A DNA stretch of 64,000 nt, from NCBI RefSeq assembly GCF_021728415.1, contig NZ_JAKKDV010000001.1, positions 911,977 through 975,976 on the forward strand, in the 5' to 3' direction. This DNA is from Flaviramulus multivorans (GTDB lineage Bacteria; Bacteroidota; Bacteroidia; Flavobacteriales; Flavobacteriaceae). The notes beneath the pieces are model-generated. The model saw nothing but the letters and a program-made list of their open reading frames with translations. It was not told the DNA's origin and ran no database searches. Positions 19,021-28,716 of this stretch are shown here, piece by piece (positions within the stretch are counted from its first letter, which is position 1; the number at the start of each line of letters is the position of its first letter). The position numbers and the translations under genes are program-made.

Positions 19021-19938
19021 ATGACAAAACGGCTTTTTTATATTGCTATATGCTCTCTTTTTTTTAATGCACAAAACTTTGCTCAAGGAGATTTAACTAC
19101 CTGTACTTTATTTAATGAAGCTAATTTATTAAAGCATGTAAAATCTTTGTCATCTGACGCTTTTGAAGGAAGACGTACAGGAACAAAAGGAGCTTTAAAA
19201 GCTGAAAAATATATAATTAACCAATTTTACTCACTAAAAGTTAAACCTTTAGGTAAGAAGTACCATCAATCGTTTGTTTTTTCTAGAAGAGGAAAAACCT
19301 ATAACGGGACAAATATTCTAGGGCTTATTGAAGGTAAAGAACTCCCTCATAAGTATATCGTAATAAGTGCTCATTATGACCATGAAGGCATCAAATTTGG
19401 TGAAATATATAATGGTGCGGATGATAACGCTTCGGGGTTAAGTGCTTTATTCAGTTTTGCTGAATACTTTAGAAGTAACCCACCTAAACATTCTATTATT
19501 TTAGCGGCTTTTGATGCAGAAGAATTAGGTTTACAAGGCTCTAAATATTTTGTAAAAAACACGATTGTTTCAGACAAAGCAATTGTGCTTAATATAAATA
19601 TGGACATGATTAGCAGAAGCAGTGAAAAAGAATTGTTTGTTGTTGGAACCGCATTTAATGAACAGTTAAAAAATATTGTTTCTAGTATTGATGAATCAGA
19701 AAATATAAAACTTATAAAAGGGCATGATGGATATGATGGACTAGATAATTGGACATATTCTTCAGACCACGCTAATTTTCATAAAAAAGGCATTCCGTTT
19801 TTATATTTTGGAGTTGATGACCATAAAGACTATCATGAACCTACAGATGATTACGAAAATATTCAACCAGATTTTTATATTGAAGCTGTAAAAACTATTA
19901 TTTCGGTTTTTAAAAAAGTAGATTGCGCTAAATATTAG
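19021..19938 (+). CDS. M28-family zinc peptidase, exported
   Basis: This 305-residue protein begins with a Sec signal peptide (N-F-A-Q, residue 22). The two-zinc M28 peptidase fold is recognised from S-A-H-Y-D-H-E-G (about 118-125; His and Asp), N-G-A-D-D-N-A-S-G (about 137-145; bridging Asp), F-D-A-E-E-L-G-L (about 166-173; catalytic Glu and ligand Glu), N-M-D-M-I (ligand Asp) and S-D-H-A-N-F near 258 (last His). All catalytic positions are kept, so it should be an active aminopeptidase in the periplasm or outside. It lacks a T9SS tail. Its last four bases overlap the convergent 1140-residue barrel gene. Confidence 0.9.
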   Translation: MTKRLFYIAICSLFFNAQNFAQGDLTTCTLFNEANLLKHVKSLSSDAFEGRRTGTKGALKAEKYIINQFYSLKVKPLGKKYHQSFVFSRRGKTYNGTNILGLIEGKELPHKYIVISAHYDHEGIKFGEIYNGADDNASGLSALFSFAEYFRSNPPKHSIILAAFDAEELGLQGSKYFVKNTIVSDKAIVLNINMDMISRSSEKELFVVGTAFNEQLKNIVSSIDESENIKLIKGHDGYDGLDNWTYSSDHANFHKKGIPFLYFGVDDHKDYHEPTDDYENIQPDFYIEAVKTIISVFKKVDCAKY

Positions 19939-22900
19939 AAATAAGCTTTTAACTGAATAGAGCCTGAATGAATAGTTTTGCTTGTTTCTGTTTTTCTTCC
20001 AAAATAGCTTAGGTTAAGGTCTAAAAAATCAGTTAATTTTTTTTGCGCTAACAAGCTCCATGTAAAGTTTTTTCCTGGTTGTAAACCTTCTAATATTTGA
20101 TAAGCTACAGGTGTATTAGCGCTACCATTATAGACGTTTGAGAAATAATTAAATTCCCCGTTTATGGCACTTTTTTGGCTATTAGCTAACGTAAATGATA
20201 TGCCGTATTTATGTTGTTTTAAAGATTCTAGGTTTCCTATAGTATTTTCTTTATTTGCAAATTGATAGAAAATGTCAAAACTAGAGTTGTCATTAAATAA
20301 GTAAGACAATTTAGGGTTAAACCTAGCTTCGTCAAAATTATAATTTTTGCTAGCAAAATTTTCACTTACACTTTCATTGTTATCAAAAGCTGAAATCATA
20401 TTAATTAACCAACTTTCAGCTATTTTATGATTAAATTGTATTTGATGGCTTCTCAAACTATTTTCAATAAAACCAATAGACAAAATATTTCTTGTAGTGT
20501 TATTTAAGAAGGTGTAAGATGTTGTGTAATGTTGTTTGCCTCGATTAAAAAAGAAAACATTTCTAAAGTTTAATTGTAAACCTAGTTGATCATCTTCATT
20601 ATTTTCAAAAGGATTTAAATTAAAACTATTCCCATCTCGTTTCATTTTTCTATCGATTAAATAACTAGTTTGGTTATAAAAATGCGACCAAAATTTCTTG
20701 CTTTTGCTTTCAGAAACCGACCATTGAGATGGATTTATAGTTAGGGTTTGACTTAACCTATTTTGATGCGTTTTAATAAAAATTCTATTTGGTAAAAGTA
20801 CCCGAATATATTTGCCTTGATCTTGAAACTGTGCGATTTCAAACTCCTCAAGTTCTTGAATACCGTTGCCATTATAATCAATCCAAGTGTAAGTGCCTTG
20901 TCCTGGTTCCACTTCAACATAAGTAAAATCTTGTTGAGGTATAGTACCAGAATTTGTTTCAAAAATAGTATTCCACTGTATCAATTGATTAAATAATTTT
21001 TGATTATACTGCAAACGAGAGTTTACAGAACGTTCATCACTCATACCAGCTTCCACACTTTTTAAAGCTCTATAGTTTGCATATAAAGACAGATTGGTGT
21101 TTTTATTTTGAATGATTCTAGAATCTAGATAAAACGTATTTGAAGTATTTACTTTTTGTAATTCGTTATTTCTAATACTGTCATTAATACGATGCTTATA
21201 ACCTATTTCTGCAAAAACTTGAGTGCTGTCGCCAACCCCAAAAAACAACTCGTAAGATTTAAATTTCTGGCTTAATGGTGTGAGTGTATCCGTAGAAACC
21301 GCTCTTTGTTCATTATCTTCAACGGCAAGTTTTGTGCCTACCCAGCTCTTTTTCATACTATAGGTAACACGGTTGTATGACCTTAAAAATGTTGAAGTAT
21401 TAGTGTTCGAATCTGCATTTAAAAAGCTTGAATATGAACTAATACTAAACTTATTTAAAAGTAAATTAGCATTTATAACATGCCTATTACCGTTAAAACC
21501 GTCGGAAAAATTCAAGTGTTCAAATTGATAATTAGCAAAACCTTTTTTAGAGTGTACCAATCTAAAACCAGAATTCATAAGTATTTGATTTCCTAAATTT
21601 AATCCTATACCATTTATATTGGATTGGTCTAAATTCCAATCTCGATTAAACTCAGGGTTGTAAAGGCCTTCAATATTTCGATAATCAGAGCTTATATAAT
21701 CACTATCAATAAAAGCATCAAGATTCCATAAACTATCATTTTTTATAAGTGCTTGCTCAAAAGTAATTTTCCCTGCAAACCCATCATTATTGCCATCGTC
21801 AATGTTTGAAAATAAGTTTAAGTCATTTTTACTTGCTGAAGCTTCAAAGTTTATATTGGTTTTTTCTGAAGGTTTATAACGACCGTTTATAACAGCAATT
21901 TGCAATTTGGTTGGTGCAATTAATTGTACAATGGGTGCATAATTACCTTGATTTATCCCAACATATTCATAAATATTATTAATGGCGTTAATACTACTTA
22001 AGGCATAATCACCTTGATTGTTGCCAACTAATGTAAAAGTAACTCTGTACAATTCATCATTGGGGTCGTTTGAAAACACAAAGACTTCAACACCCCCTAT
22101 AAGTTCTTTTCTATATAAAATTCTGTTTTCATTTAAATCTTCTCTTACTTCAGAAGGAGCCACCATTTGCGACCTATCATCGCCAGCATTTGCTAAAATT
22201 TGAACCTGCTCTTCAGACAAGTTTTGTTGTAAAGGTTGATTTTTAGCGTCATTTTCGGAATACACGGATACCCCAATGTTTAATTTTTCGCTTTCAAAGC
22301 TCCCACCGCCATAGGCTACAAAACGCGAGTAATTTCTATCGCTAAATTGATAATCAACGGTAATTCGCATCTCTGATGTTATGGGGAATGTGGAGTTAAA
22401 GATAATTTCACCAGCATTATAATCAATAATATAATCTTGATCTTCACCACGTTTTACGGCAACACCATTAACATAAACGGTTTCACTGCCCGATACGATG
22501 AGGACAAATAATTCGCCGTTTTGCCCTTGTAGTTTATATGGCCCTTGATTACCTTCTTGAGCAATAAATTGACTGGTGGTAAATTGCCCTCTAACTATAG
22601 CGCCGGCTGCAAATAGATTGGTTTGCTTATCGTCTTCTCCTAATTTTACATTAAAGTTTAACCCTTGTACACGTTTAGAGAAATTAGCGAAATAAGAACG
22701 GGTGTTAATTAAATCTATATCGCCAGCTCTAATATTCCAGCGGTCGCTAAATAACTCAATAAAAACTTGGTCAAACTCATCTAAACGTTGACTATAACCA
22801 CTTTCTTGTAAAGGAATGTTAGCATCTTGAATGGACGCTCTTAGTGACACTTTATCATTTAATTTCCCGGTAATTTGAAGGTCTAATTCGCTATTTAAAA

Positions 22901-23357
22901 CCGAGTTTTGATTATTGCCAATAGTAACCCCTCTTGAAATACTTCCTGATGTTGTTAAACCATCAAAAGGAATAAATGTGTTTGATGTGTTGGGTTGAGA
23001 CAACTTATATAAAGTTTGACTATTACTATTATTTTCAATAATTATTTTGTCGTCTAATTGTTTATAAGTTTTGGTTAAAAACTCTGGGAACTTTAGGTAA
23101 TTTATAATAACCGAATCGGTTTCAATGGGTTTTTTAAACACCAAAATAGCTTTAGCAAAATCAACAGAATAAAATGACGAATCAATCATTTTATTATCCC
23201 TTGTTTTGATGGAGAATACGTTGGAATTGATACTTACACTATCAATTTGAATAGAGTCTTTTACAGCAACTTTTTTGGTTTGATAGTTTGAAGTCTGATT
23301 TTGTGAAAATCCACAAAAACCAATTAAGAATATAAGAATAGATATAAAAATCTTCAT
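19935..23357 (-). CDS. large outer-membrane beta-barrel protein (SprA-like features), unknown function
   Basis: The 1140 residues start with a signal peptide (F-C-G-F-S-Q). Residues 60-130 look like a small beta domain. Residues 140-360 have features shared with SprA-like barrels: 'L-D-L-Q-I-T-G-K-L-N-D-K-V-S-L-R-A-S-I-Q-D', 'F-I-E-L-F-S-D-R-W-N-I-R-A-G-D' and 'D-Y-N-A-G-E-I-I-F-N'. The remainder is alternating aromatic/polar strands rich in N, Q and Y, ending in ...S-I-Q-L-K-A-Y-F, a C-terminal aromatic typical of outer-membrane barrels. It is much shorter than SprA (about 2400 residues). I infer an outer-membrane barrel. It is transcribed alone, tail to tail with the M28 peptidase. Confidence 0.75.
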   Translation of the reverse strand: MKIFISILIFLIGFCGFSQNQTSNYQTKKVAVKDSIQIDSVSINSNVFSIKTRDNKMIDSSFYSVDFAKAILVFKKPIETDSVIINYLKFPEFLTKTYKQLDDKIIIENNSNSQTLYKLSQPNTSNTFIPFDGLTTSGSISRGVTIGNNQNSVLNSELDLQITGKLNDKVSLRASIQDANIPLQESGYSQRLDEFDQVFIELFSDRWNIRAGDIDLINTRSYFANFSKRVQGLNFNVKLGEDDKQTNLFAAGAIVRGQFTTSQFIAQEGNQGPYKLQGQNGELFVLIVSGSETVYVNGVAVKRGEDQDYIIDYNAGEIIFNSTFPITSEMRITVDYQFSDRNYSRFVAYGGGSFESEKLNIGVSVYSENDAKNQPLQQNLSEEQVQILANAGDDRSQMVAPSEVREDLNENRILYRKELIGGVEVFVFSNDPNDELYRVTFTLVGNNQGDYALSSINAINNIYEYVGINQGNYAPIVQLIAPTKLQIAVINGRYKPSEKTNINFEASASKNDLNLFSNIDDGNNDGFAGKITFEQALIKNDSLWNLDAFIDSDYISSDYRNIEGLYNPEFNRDWNLDQSNINGIGLNLGNQILMNSGFRLVHSKKGFANYQFEHLNFSDGFNGNRHVINANLLLNKFSISSYSSFLNADSNTNTSTFLRSYNRVTYSMKKSWVGTKLAVEDNEQRAVSTDTLTPLSQKFKSYELFFGVGDSTQVFAEIGYKHRINDSIRNNELQKVNTSNTFYLDSRIIQNKNTNLSLYANYRALKSVEAGMSDERSVNSRLQYNQKLFNQLIQWNTIFETNSGTIPQQDFTYVEVEPGQGTYTWIDYNGNGIQELEEFEIAQFQDQGKYIRVLLPNRIFIKTHQNRLSQTLTINPSQWSVSESKSKKFWSHFYNQTSYLIDRKMKRDGNSFNLNPFENNEDDQLGLQLNFRNVFFFNRGKQHYTTSYTFLNNTTRNILSIGFIENSLRSHQIQFNHKIAESWLINMISAFDNNESVSENFASKNYNFDEARFNPKLSYLFNDNSSFDIFYQFANKENTIGNLESLKQHKYGISFTLANSQKSAINGEFNYFSNVYNGSANTPVAYQILEGLQPGKNFTWSLLAQKKLTDFLDLNLSYFGRKTETSKTIHSGSIQLKAYF

Positions 23358-23474
23358 TAGATACTTAAACTATAAATCGTTTAAAATATTTTGTTGATAG
23401 CTTCGTTAAAACTCCTGCTGTATTTAATAGTGTAAAAGTAACGTATTATTTATTTTAGCTAAAAATAGATTTTA

Positions 23475-23852
23475 ATGAGAATTTTGTATTTCATTACTTT
23501 TATATGTTTTTTAAGTTGTGATTCCCAAACCGATTGTAGCTCATTCAAAAATGGCAAATTCAAGATTGTAGATAAAAAATTGAATCATGAATCAATAATT
23601 GAAAGGAATGATTCGATACAAATTGAAAGAAATCTAGAAACTGGAGAAGAGTCTAAGTACTTGATTAAATGGAGCGGTGATTGTGAATATAGTTTACAAA
23701 TTACTAGTGGTAGCGAAGAAGTATTAAACGTTTTAAAAGATAAGTTAATTTTTGTGAAAATAATTTCTACTGAAAGAGATGGATATACCTTTCAAGTTGA
23801 AATTGAAAACATAGGTTATGTTGGAATTCAAAAAGTAAAAAAGATTCAATAG
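23475..23852 (+). CDS. small hypothetical lipoprotein
   Basis: This 125-residue protein starts with a lipoprotein signal (F-L-S-C, Cys15) followed by D-S-Q-T-D-C-S-S-F-K-N-G-K-F. The mature part is beta-rich with a repeated I-x-R-N/E-x-x-x-Q pattern ('S-I-I-E-R-N-D-S-I-Q-I-E-R-N'). It resembles small conserved Flavobacteriia proteins that databases sometimes mislabel 'DNA topoisomerase IV'; nothing here supports that name. The gene ends 4 bases before the xth start, so cotranscription is likely but may not be functional. Function unknown. Confidence 0.7.
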   Translation: MRILYFITFICFLSCDSQTDCSSFKNGKFKIVDKKLNHESIIERNDSIQIERNLETGEESKYLIKWSGDCEYSLQITSGSEEVLNVLKDKLIFVKIISTERDGYTFQVEIENIGYVGIQKVKKIQ

Positions 23853-23856
23853 GATT

Positions 23857-24621
23857 ATGAAAATCATATCATACAACGTAAACGGTATAAGAGCCGCAGT
23901 GAATAAAGGATTTATAGATTGGTTAAAAGCGGCAAATCCAGATGTTATTTGTTTGCAAGAAATAAAAGCAATGAAAGAGCAGTTAGATCTGGAGCTTTTT
24001 GAGGAAGCAGGATACAAGTATAATTATTGGTTTAGTGCTCAAAAAAAAGGATATAGTGGTGTTGCTATTTTAAGTAAAACTGAACCGAAACATGTTGAGT
24101 ATGGTACAGGAATTGCCTCAATGGATTTTGAAGGACGTAACCTTCGAGCAGATTTCGATGGATTTTCTGTTATGAGTTTATATTTGCCTTCTGGCACCAA
24201 TGATGACCGCTTAAGTCATAAATTAGAATACATGGATATGTTTCAAGAATATATAAATGAATTAAAAAAGAACATTCCTAACCTTATAATTTGCGGCGAT
24301 TATAATATTTGTCATGAAGAAATAGATATCCATAACCCAAAGGGACTGAGTAAAGTTTCAGGATTTTTGCCCGTTGAACGAGAATGGATTGGAAGCTTTA
24401 TAGATAGTGGTTTTATAGATTCTTTCAGACATATAAACCCAGATAAACAACAGTATTCTTGGTGGAGTTATAGAGCAAATGCACGAGCCAATAATAAAGG
24501 TTGGCGATTAGATTATGCTATGGTTTCACAACCATTACAAGAAAATATTAAAAGAGCCGTTATACTCTCTGAGGCAGAACATAGCGACCATTGTCCGATT
24601 TTGCTCGAAATAGAGAAATAA
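23857..24621 (+). CDS. xth: exodeoxyribonuclease III
   Basis: This enzyme cuts DNA 5' of abasic sites and removes 3' blocking groups in base-excision repair. Length is 254 residues, as in the ExoA/XthA group. Motifs of the endonuclease/exonuclease/phosphatase fold are in place: N-V-N-G-I-R near 7, C-L-Q-E-I-K (Glu near 36), G-D-Y-N-I-C-H-E-E-I-D (Asp and Asn near 147-149), W-R-L-D-Y near 211 and the terminal S-D-H-C-P-I (catalytic His near 246). It follows a small lipoprotein gene by 4 bases. The next gene, an OmpA lipoprotein, starts 32 bases downstream. Confidence 0.94.
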   Translation: MKIISYNVNGIRAAVNKGFIDWLKAANPDVICLQEIKAMKEQLDLELFEEAGYKYNYWFSAQKKGYSGVAILSKTEPKHVEYGTGIASMDFEGRNLRADFDGFSVMSLYLPSGTNDDRLSHKLEYMDMFQEYINELKKNIPNLIICGDYNICHEEIDIHNPKGLSKVSGFLPVEREWIGSFIDSGFIDSFRHINPDKQQYSWWSYRANARANNKGWRLDYAMVSQPLQENIKRAVILSEAEHSDHCPILLEIEK

Positions 24622-24653
24622 AAAAAATACAATCACAACTTAACCCAAACAAA

Positions 24654-25613
24654 ATGATAAAAAAAAGCACATTCTTAGTATTAGCTCTAGTGGTTTTAGC
24701 CTCTTGTGTATCACCAAAAGTATACAAAGATTTAGAAGCAAAATATGCCGAATTAAAAAAGGAAAACAGAAAGCTTTCTGATGATAACGAAGCACTTTTA
24801 AGCGCTAAAACAGCAGCCAAAAATGAGTTAAAGCAACTTCAATCGGCTTATGATGAAGCTATAGCACAGCGCGATAAATTGCAAGCCGATTATAACGCCA
24901 CAAAAGCAAATTATGATAATTTAAAAGCATCCTATGATGCATTGGAAAAAAATAGTTCAGCAGCCATAGCTGCAAATTCTCAAAAAAACAGAGAACTTTT
25001 GGCACAATTGGAAGCTAAAGAACAAGCCTTAGCTGCAGAAAATGCGAGACTTGAAAAACTTAAAAAGGAGTTAGAAGACCGCTCAAATCGTGTTGCAGAA
25101 TTAGAAAATGTAATTGCAACAAAAGATGCTGCAATGACTGCACTTAAAAACGCCATTTCTAGAGCGTTAACCGATTTTGAAGGAAAAGGTTTAACCGTAG
25201 AACAACGTGATGGAAAGGTTTATGTATCCATGGAAAATAAATTATTATTTAGTTCAGGAAGTTGGGCTGTTGGTAGTGAGGGTACAAGAGCCGTTAAGCA
25301 ATTAGGAAACGTACTTGGAGACAATCCAGATATTGCAGTTTTAATCGAAGGACATACCGATAATGTACCGTATCAAGGGAACTCGCAATTAAGTGGCAAC
25401 TGGGATTTATCAACCAAACGAGCTACAGCAATCGTTAATATTTTAAGAGAAAATCCATCTATAAACCCTGAAAATTTAACTGCTGCTGGTCGTGGCGAAT
25501 ATGCTCCTGTAGCTTCAAATAGTACACCAGAAGGAAGAGCAAAAAACAGGCGTATTGAAGTTATTTTAACTCCTAAACTTGATGAGCTTTCAAGGTTGTT
25601 AAACGAGAATTAA
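24654..25613 (+). CDS. OmpA-family peptidoglycan-associated lipoprotein with coiled coil
   Basis: I start the gene at the ATG at 24654; an open frame upstream overlaps xth and does not resemble a signal peptide. From 24654 the protein is 319 residues with an L-A-S-C lipobox (Cys18). Residues 25-165 form a long coiled coil rich in Ala, Lys, Glu and Leu ('A-K-Y-A-E-L-K-K-E-N-R-K-L', 'L-A-Q-L-E-A-K-E-Q-A-L'). The C-terminal 120 residues are an OmpA domain ('L-F-S-S-G-S-W', 'I-E-G-H-T-D-N-V-P-Y', 'L-S-T-K-R-A-T-A-I', 'G-R-G-E-Y-A-P', 'N-R-R-I-E-V-I-L'), which binds peptidoglycan. It probably ties the outer membrane to the wall. A strong terminator follows. Confidence 0.9.
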   Translation: MIKKSTFLVLALVVLASCVSPKVYKDLEAKYAELKKENRKLSDDNEALLSAKTAAKNELKQLQSAYDEAIAQRDKLQADYNATKANYDNLKASYDALEKNSSAAIAANSQKNRELLAQLEAKEQALAAENARLEKLKKELEDRSNRVAELENVIATKDAAMTALKNAISRALTDFEGKGLTVEQRDGKVYVSMENKLLFSSGSWAVGSEGTRAVKQLGNVLGDNPDIAVLIEGHTDNVPYQGNSQLSGNWDLSTKRATAIVNILRENPSINPENLTAAGRGEYAPVASNSTPEGRAKNRRIEVILTPKLDELSRLLNEN

Positions 25614-25664
25614 TGATGTTATTCTAGCTTATATAGGAATCAACTATCGAATGATAAATATTAT

Positions 25665-25703
25665 AAAACCTTTCAGTCCTTAAAAAACTGAAAGGTTTTT
25701 TAT
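25665..25703 (+). terminator. terminator after the OmpA-family gene
   Basis: A perfect 13-bp stem (25665-25677 with 25687-25699, core ACCTTTCAGT / ACTGAAAGGT) with a 9-base loop is followed by T residues. Confidence 0.85.
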
Positions 25704-25760
25704 ATTTACACGTCGTCCAAAAAATCTAATGAATCTAATAAATAGTCGAATAATCTATAA

Positions 25761-26792
25761 ATGAAATACACAAACTTACCCAACACCAATATAAAAGTTA
25801 GTAAAATATGTTTAGGCTCCATGACTTGGGGAAATCAAAATACCGAGGATGAAGGTCATGCGCAGTTAGATTATGCTTTCAATCAAGGTGTTAATTTTAT
25901 TGATACAGCAGAGTTATATCCAGTTCCAGCGAACGCTGAGACCCAAGGAAGGACAAGCAAAATTATTGGCACATGGTTAAAAAAAACGGGTCATAGAGAT
26001 AAAGTAGTTATTGCTTCAAAAATTGCGGGAACGGGAGATTATACAGCCCATATTCGCACCACAGGATTTAGTAAACAATCTATTGATGAAGCTATAACCG
26101 CCGAATTAAAACGATTACAAACGGATTATATTGACTTATATCAACTGCATTGGCCTGAGCGCGATACCAATAGATTTGGTATTCGAGATTATAAATTGGA
26201 TACAAGATGGGAAGATAATTTCAATGAAGTACTGCACAGTCTTAATGCTGAAATCAAAGCAGGTAGAATTCGGCATATAGGAGTTTCCAATGAAAACTCT
26301 TGGGGAACGATGCGCTATTTAGAAGAGCATAAACACCACAATTTACCTCGAATAATTACCATTCAAAATTCGTATTCATTATTAAACAGAAGCTTTGAAG
26401 TTGATTTAGCTGAAGTTGCTCTCAGAGAACATGTTGGCTTATTAGCATATTCACCTATGGCATTTGGAGTGCTTTCTGGTAAATACATTAAAGGAAATGC
26501 CACCCAAAATGCCCGTTTAAATCTGTTTCGGAATTACACCAGATACAGTAGTGAAGAAGCCACCAAGGCTGCAACGCGCTATTTAAAAATTGCTGAAGGT
26601 AATGGATTGAGTTTGGCACAAATGAGTTTAGCCTTTATAAATCAACAACCTTTTATAACAGGTAATATTATTGGGGCAACTAATTTAGAGCAGCTTAAAG
26701 AAAATATTGATAGTATTAATATAGAGTTAAGTAAAGACGTACTCTCACAAATTAATGAGATACATAATTCAATTCCTAATCCAGCACCTTGA
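25761..26792 (+). CDS. tas: Tas-like aldo/keto reductase
   Basis: This 343-residue NADPH-dependent reductase has nearly the length of E. coli Tas and shares its characteristic phrases: 'L-G-S-M-T-W-G', 'H-A-Q-L-D-Y-A', 'F-I-D-T-A-E-L-Y-P-V-P', 'E-T-Q-G', 'I-G-T-W-L', and 'Y-Q-L-H-W-P-E-R'. The catalytic tetrad Asp and Tyr (D-T-A-E-L-Y), Lys (A-S-K-I) and His (Q-L-H-W) is present, as is the C-terminal NADP-binding 'I-I-G-A-T-N-L-E-Q-L'. It is cytoplasmic and has its own leader between a terminator and the DUF3857 genes. The physiological substrate of Tas enzymes is not settled. Confidence 0.88.
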   Translation: MKYTNLPNTNIKVSKICLGSMTWGNQNTEDEGHAQLDYAFNQGVNFIDTAELYPVPANAETQGRTSKIIGTWLKKTGHRDKVVIASKIAGTGDYTAHIRTTGFSKQSIDEAITAELKRLQTDYIDLYQLHWPERDTNRFGIRDYKLDTRWEDNFNEVLHSLNAEIKAGRIRHIGVSNENSWGTMRYLEEHKHHNLPRIITIQNSYSLLNRSFEVDLAEVALREHVGLLAYSPMAFGVLSGKYIKGNATQNARLNLFRNYTRYSSEEATKAATRYLKIAEGNGLSLAQMSLAFINQQPFITGNIIGATNLEQLKENIDSINIELSKDVLSQINEIHNSIPNPAP

Positions 26793-26886
26793 TTTATTTT
26801 TTCAAATAACTTCGTTTTACGTCTTAAAAAATATCCAAGTATATTTCTATATTAGTAATAAATATTAAGTTATCCATAATGTACGC

Positions 26887-28716
26887 ATGATTTGGTCTTT
26901 AAAAAAACTTATTTTATCTATTTTTTATATTGTTTTCTATGTAAATGGATTTGCACAAAATTTAGCAATAAAAACTATATCAGAAGATGTTTTAATAAAT
27001 AAAGACACGTCTTTTGTGAAGCATGTAAGTGTATTGTTAAAAAAGAGTGATAAGCTAATTATATATCCGATTTTTTATGATACTGAACTGGAGGAACTAT
27101 CAGATATTCAATTATATATAAGAAAGGGGAAACATTTTAAGCTTTTGAGGAATAATCTTATAGGCGAAGAAGATGTTAAACTTGATTATATAACGAGCAA
27201 AAAAATTAAAACAATCAGAATTCCCTCTGAAACGGAAGCTAAAATTACATATACGATTAAATGTCGTGAATTAATGTATTTTTCAAACCTACATTTTTTT
27301 TCAAACGATGAAATAGATACATTAAAATATCAAATAACAATTCCTAACACTTTTCGCTTTGCATATGATACAATTTATGAAGATTCTTTAGATTATTTAG
27401 CAATTGATTCAATTAAGTTGGATGGTTTAACAAAATGGAATATTGAAGCGACACCAAAAAAAGTAGAAGAAGATCTTTTAATGCTCTTTGGGATATATAA
27501 AAATATTAAGGAGCCTTTAATGAGAGTTCTAATTATACCAGCCAATTATGAAAATAACGAAAGAAAATACATGAATGATTGGTATTTTAATAAATTAAAA
27601 ACAAGAAGAGGGCTGAACTTTGTTTCAAGTCAAAAAATCGATGAATTAACAAAGGGGGTTTTAGACCCTCTGAAAATAATTGATACACTTTACAGTTATG
27701 TAAAAAACAATTTTAAGTATGTAGCTATTGAAATTGGGATGGGAGCATTTGTACCAACCCATGTTAACGAAGTATTTACAAATAAGGAGGGTGATTGCAA
27801 AGATTTATCAAATTTTCTTTCAGAAGCTTTAAATTATAAAGGTATAAGAAGTGAGGTTGCATTAGCTGCTACTTATAATCATATTAGCGACTGTGATTTT
27901 CCGTCGCTAAGTTCTGCTAATCATGTTGTATGTTTGGCTTATATAGATGGTAAGCCAATTATATTAGACCCTACAGACCCAATACATCTTCCAGAAACTC
28001 CAGTTCAAAGTATTCAAAAACGCTCAATTTTAATTATTAACTCAAAAGAAGGAGAATATTATAACGTACCTAGTTTTTCTTCGCATCAAAATTTAATAAG
28101 CTATAATATAGATTTAGAAGTTGATTCTAATCAAATGTTAATGAATGGTGACTTTAGAATATCTTATGAAGGAATTTCAGGAAATTTTTTGAAGCGTGAG
28201 TTCTTATATTTAAGTAAGGATAGAATTAATAATATTGGAAAGAAACATTATGAATTTGTGTTTGGAAACGAATCAATTTCTAGTTTTAAAATACAGAATG
28301 ATAAGAAAAAAATTGAAGCAGAAGGAATAATTTCCATTAATGGAAAACTATTCAGGGACGGTAATAATAGACTTTTATTTATAGATTTTTTACCTAGAAT
28401 CATTGAAACGGTAGATCGCGAATCTTTATTAGAAGGAACTCATTTAGGTAGCCCTTTCAGTAAAAAAGTAAATGTAAAAATTAAATTGGATGAACCTTTT
28501 CAAATGTTCAATTCAATCGAACATACCTATTCCAATGAAGGTGTTTCACTACTATTAAAAATATCAAGCCCTACTGAATCCATAATCGAGTGTAATTATG
28601 AATTTGATTTCGATTATATTATAATTGATAAAGAAAATGTAGATATTACAAATAAAATTTTAACTTCATTTAAAGAAATAATAAATGAACCTATCATTTT
28701 TCAGAAGAAAAGCTAA
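26887..28716 (+). CDS. DUF3857/transglutaminase-like exported protein
   Basis: This 609-residue protein begins with a signal peptide (V-N-G-F-A-Q, about residue 24). The N-terminal 200 residues match the DUF3857 beta-sandwich pattern. A transglutaminase/papain-like core lies at about 260-370, with the triad in order: Cys304 (E-G-D-C-K-D-L), His346 (A-N-H-V-V-C-L) and Asp361 (I-L-D-P-T-D-P). The C-terminal 230 residues are a further beta-rich domain ('N-I-D-L-E-V-D-S-N'). All active-site residues are present, so it may be a periplasmic or surface peptidase/transglutaminase. Its last 32 bases overlap the start of the next gene, a catalytically degenerate relative, strongly suggesting translational coupling and a joint role. 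Confidence 0.82.
   Translation: MIWSLKKLILSIFYIVFYVNGFAQNLAIKTISEDVLINKDTSFVKHVSVLLKKSDKLIIYPIFYDTELEELSDIQLYIRKGKHFKLLRNNLIGEEDVKLDYITSKKIKTIRIPSETEAKITYTIKCRELMYFSNLHFFSNDEIDTLKYQITIPNTFRFAYDTIYEDSLDYLAIDSIKLDGLTKWNIEATPKKVEEDLLMLFGIYKNIKEPLMRVLIIPANYENNERKYMNDWYFNKLKTRRGLNFVSSQKIDELTKGVLDPLKIIDTLYSYVKNNFKYVAIEIGMGAFVPTHVNEVFTNKEGDCKDLSNFLSEALNYKGIRSEVALAATYNHISDCDFPSLSSANHVVCLAYIDGKPIILDPTDPIHLPETPVQSIQKRSILIINSKEGEYYNVPSFSSHQNLISYNIDLEVDSNQMLMNGDFRISYEGISGNFLKREFLYLSKDRINNIGKKHYEFVFGNESISSFKIQNDKKKIEAEGIISINGKLFRDGNNRLLFIDFLPRIIETVDRESLLEGTHLGSPFSKKVNVKIKLDEPFQMFNSIEHTYSNEGVSLLLKISSPTESIIECNYEFDFDYIIIDKENVDITNKILTSFKEIINEPIIFQKKS

Noticed and set aside
23475-23852. Topoisomerase IV-related gene
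   Set aside because: Database labels of this kind for the small lipoprotein family have no sequence basis; it has a lipobox and no topoisomerase motif.
24591-24653. N-terminal extension of the OmpA-family lipoprotein
   Set aside because: It overlaps xth and would bury the signal peptide; the ATG at 24654 gives a normal lipobox.
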